Assembly (NCBI GenBank): GCA_017547315.1
Contig: JAFYQA010000093.1
Span: 1 to 6,177 of the forward strand
DNA: 6,177 nucleotides
Direction of reading: 5' to 3'
Source of the DNA: Roseburia sp.
Lineage (GTDB): Bacteria; Bacillota_A; Clostridia; Lachnospirales; Lachnospiraceae
Part shown: positions 6,096 through 6,177 of the stretch, in pieces
Layout: the number at the start of each line of letters is the position of its first letter
How positions within the stretch are numbered: the stretch's first letter is position 1
Position numbers and translations under genes: made by a program
Notes under the pieces: generated by a model
Database searches by the model: none
What the model was told of the DNA's origin: nothing
The model's input: only the letters and a program-made list of their open reading frames with translations

Positions 6096-6177
6096 TAACT
6101 ACTGGTAAAATGCTTTCTACATCACCGTGTGGTCTTGGGATTACATGTGTAGCGATAACTTCGCCTAAAGAACGAGC
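6091..6177 (-). CDS. BMC-H hexameric shell protein, C-terminal fragment (PduA/EutM-like)
   Basis: Only the last 28 residues and the TAG stop are in the window; the rest lies beyond the right edge. The segment GEVIATHVIPRPHGDVES is the characteristic end of the canonical BMC domain in PduA and EutM proteins, where the RPH turn leads to the C-terminal tail. The protein ends soon after, at ILPVVK, so there is no extension. Hexamers of this type form the facets of the shell, and their central pore passes substrates and products. It lies 38 bases upstream of pduL and is probably in the same transcript. Which paralogue it is (PduA-, PduJ- or EutM-like) cannot be settled from the fragment. Confidence 0.9.
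   Translation of the reverse strand, partial: ARSLGEVIATHVIPRPHGDVESILPVVK

Noticed and set aside
1..6177. CRISPR array, tRNA, rRNA, insertion sequence or prophage parts
   Set aside because: No spaced direct repeats, no tRNA-like cloverleaf, no transposase motifs or terminal inverted repeats were seen; nearly all bases belong to the operon.

Overview
The window carries one closely packed minus-strand operon for a glycyl-radical-enzyme bacterial microcompartment (BMC). AT-rich codon use, Shine-Dalgarno sites of the AGGAGG type, oxygen-sensitive enzymes and a dehydratase strikingly like that of Roseburia inulinivorans point to an anaerobic Firmicute, most likely a gut Lachnospiraceae. That assignment is inferred from protein similarity recalled from memory, not from a search.

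In transcription order (high to low coordinate): the last 28 codons of a BMC-H hexameric shell protein (6177-6091); a PduL-type phosphate acyltransferase with an N-terminal encapsulation helix (6052-5405); a 97-bp gap with a perfect 16-bp palindrome; a EutN/CcmL-type pentameric vertex protein (5307-5038); a PduS/RnfC-like flavo-iron-sulfur protein (5035-3710); a PduT-like two-domain trimeric shell protein with the iron-sulfur cysteine at residue 38 (3674-3126); a DeoR-family regulator (3112-2342); and the first 774 residues of a B12-independent propanediol/glycerol-type glycyl radical dehydratase (2323 to 1, running off the window). No gene-free stretch exceeds 100 bases, and the plus strand holds no convincing gene.

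Expected working: the dehydratase turns 1,2-propanediol (from fucose or rhamnose breakdown) into propanal inside the shell. An aldehyde dehydrogenase, not in this window, would make propanoyl-CoA, and PduL would make propanoyl-phosphate and free CoA inside the lumen. PduS and PduT form a plausible electron route between lumen and cytosol. The DeoR protein probably ties expression to a sugar-phosphate signal. The activating enzyme, aldolase, aldehyde dehydrogenase and the glycyl radical site itself are not seen and must lie outside. The window fits the known GRM class of microcompartments (GRM3/GRM5 type cannot be separated here). I do not see a wholly new system; the points worth a second look are the PduS-PduT electron route in a B12-free locus, an extra cysteine in the PduT pore region, and the palindrome between pduL and eutN.
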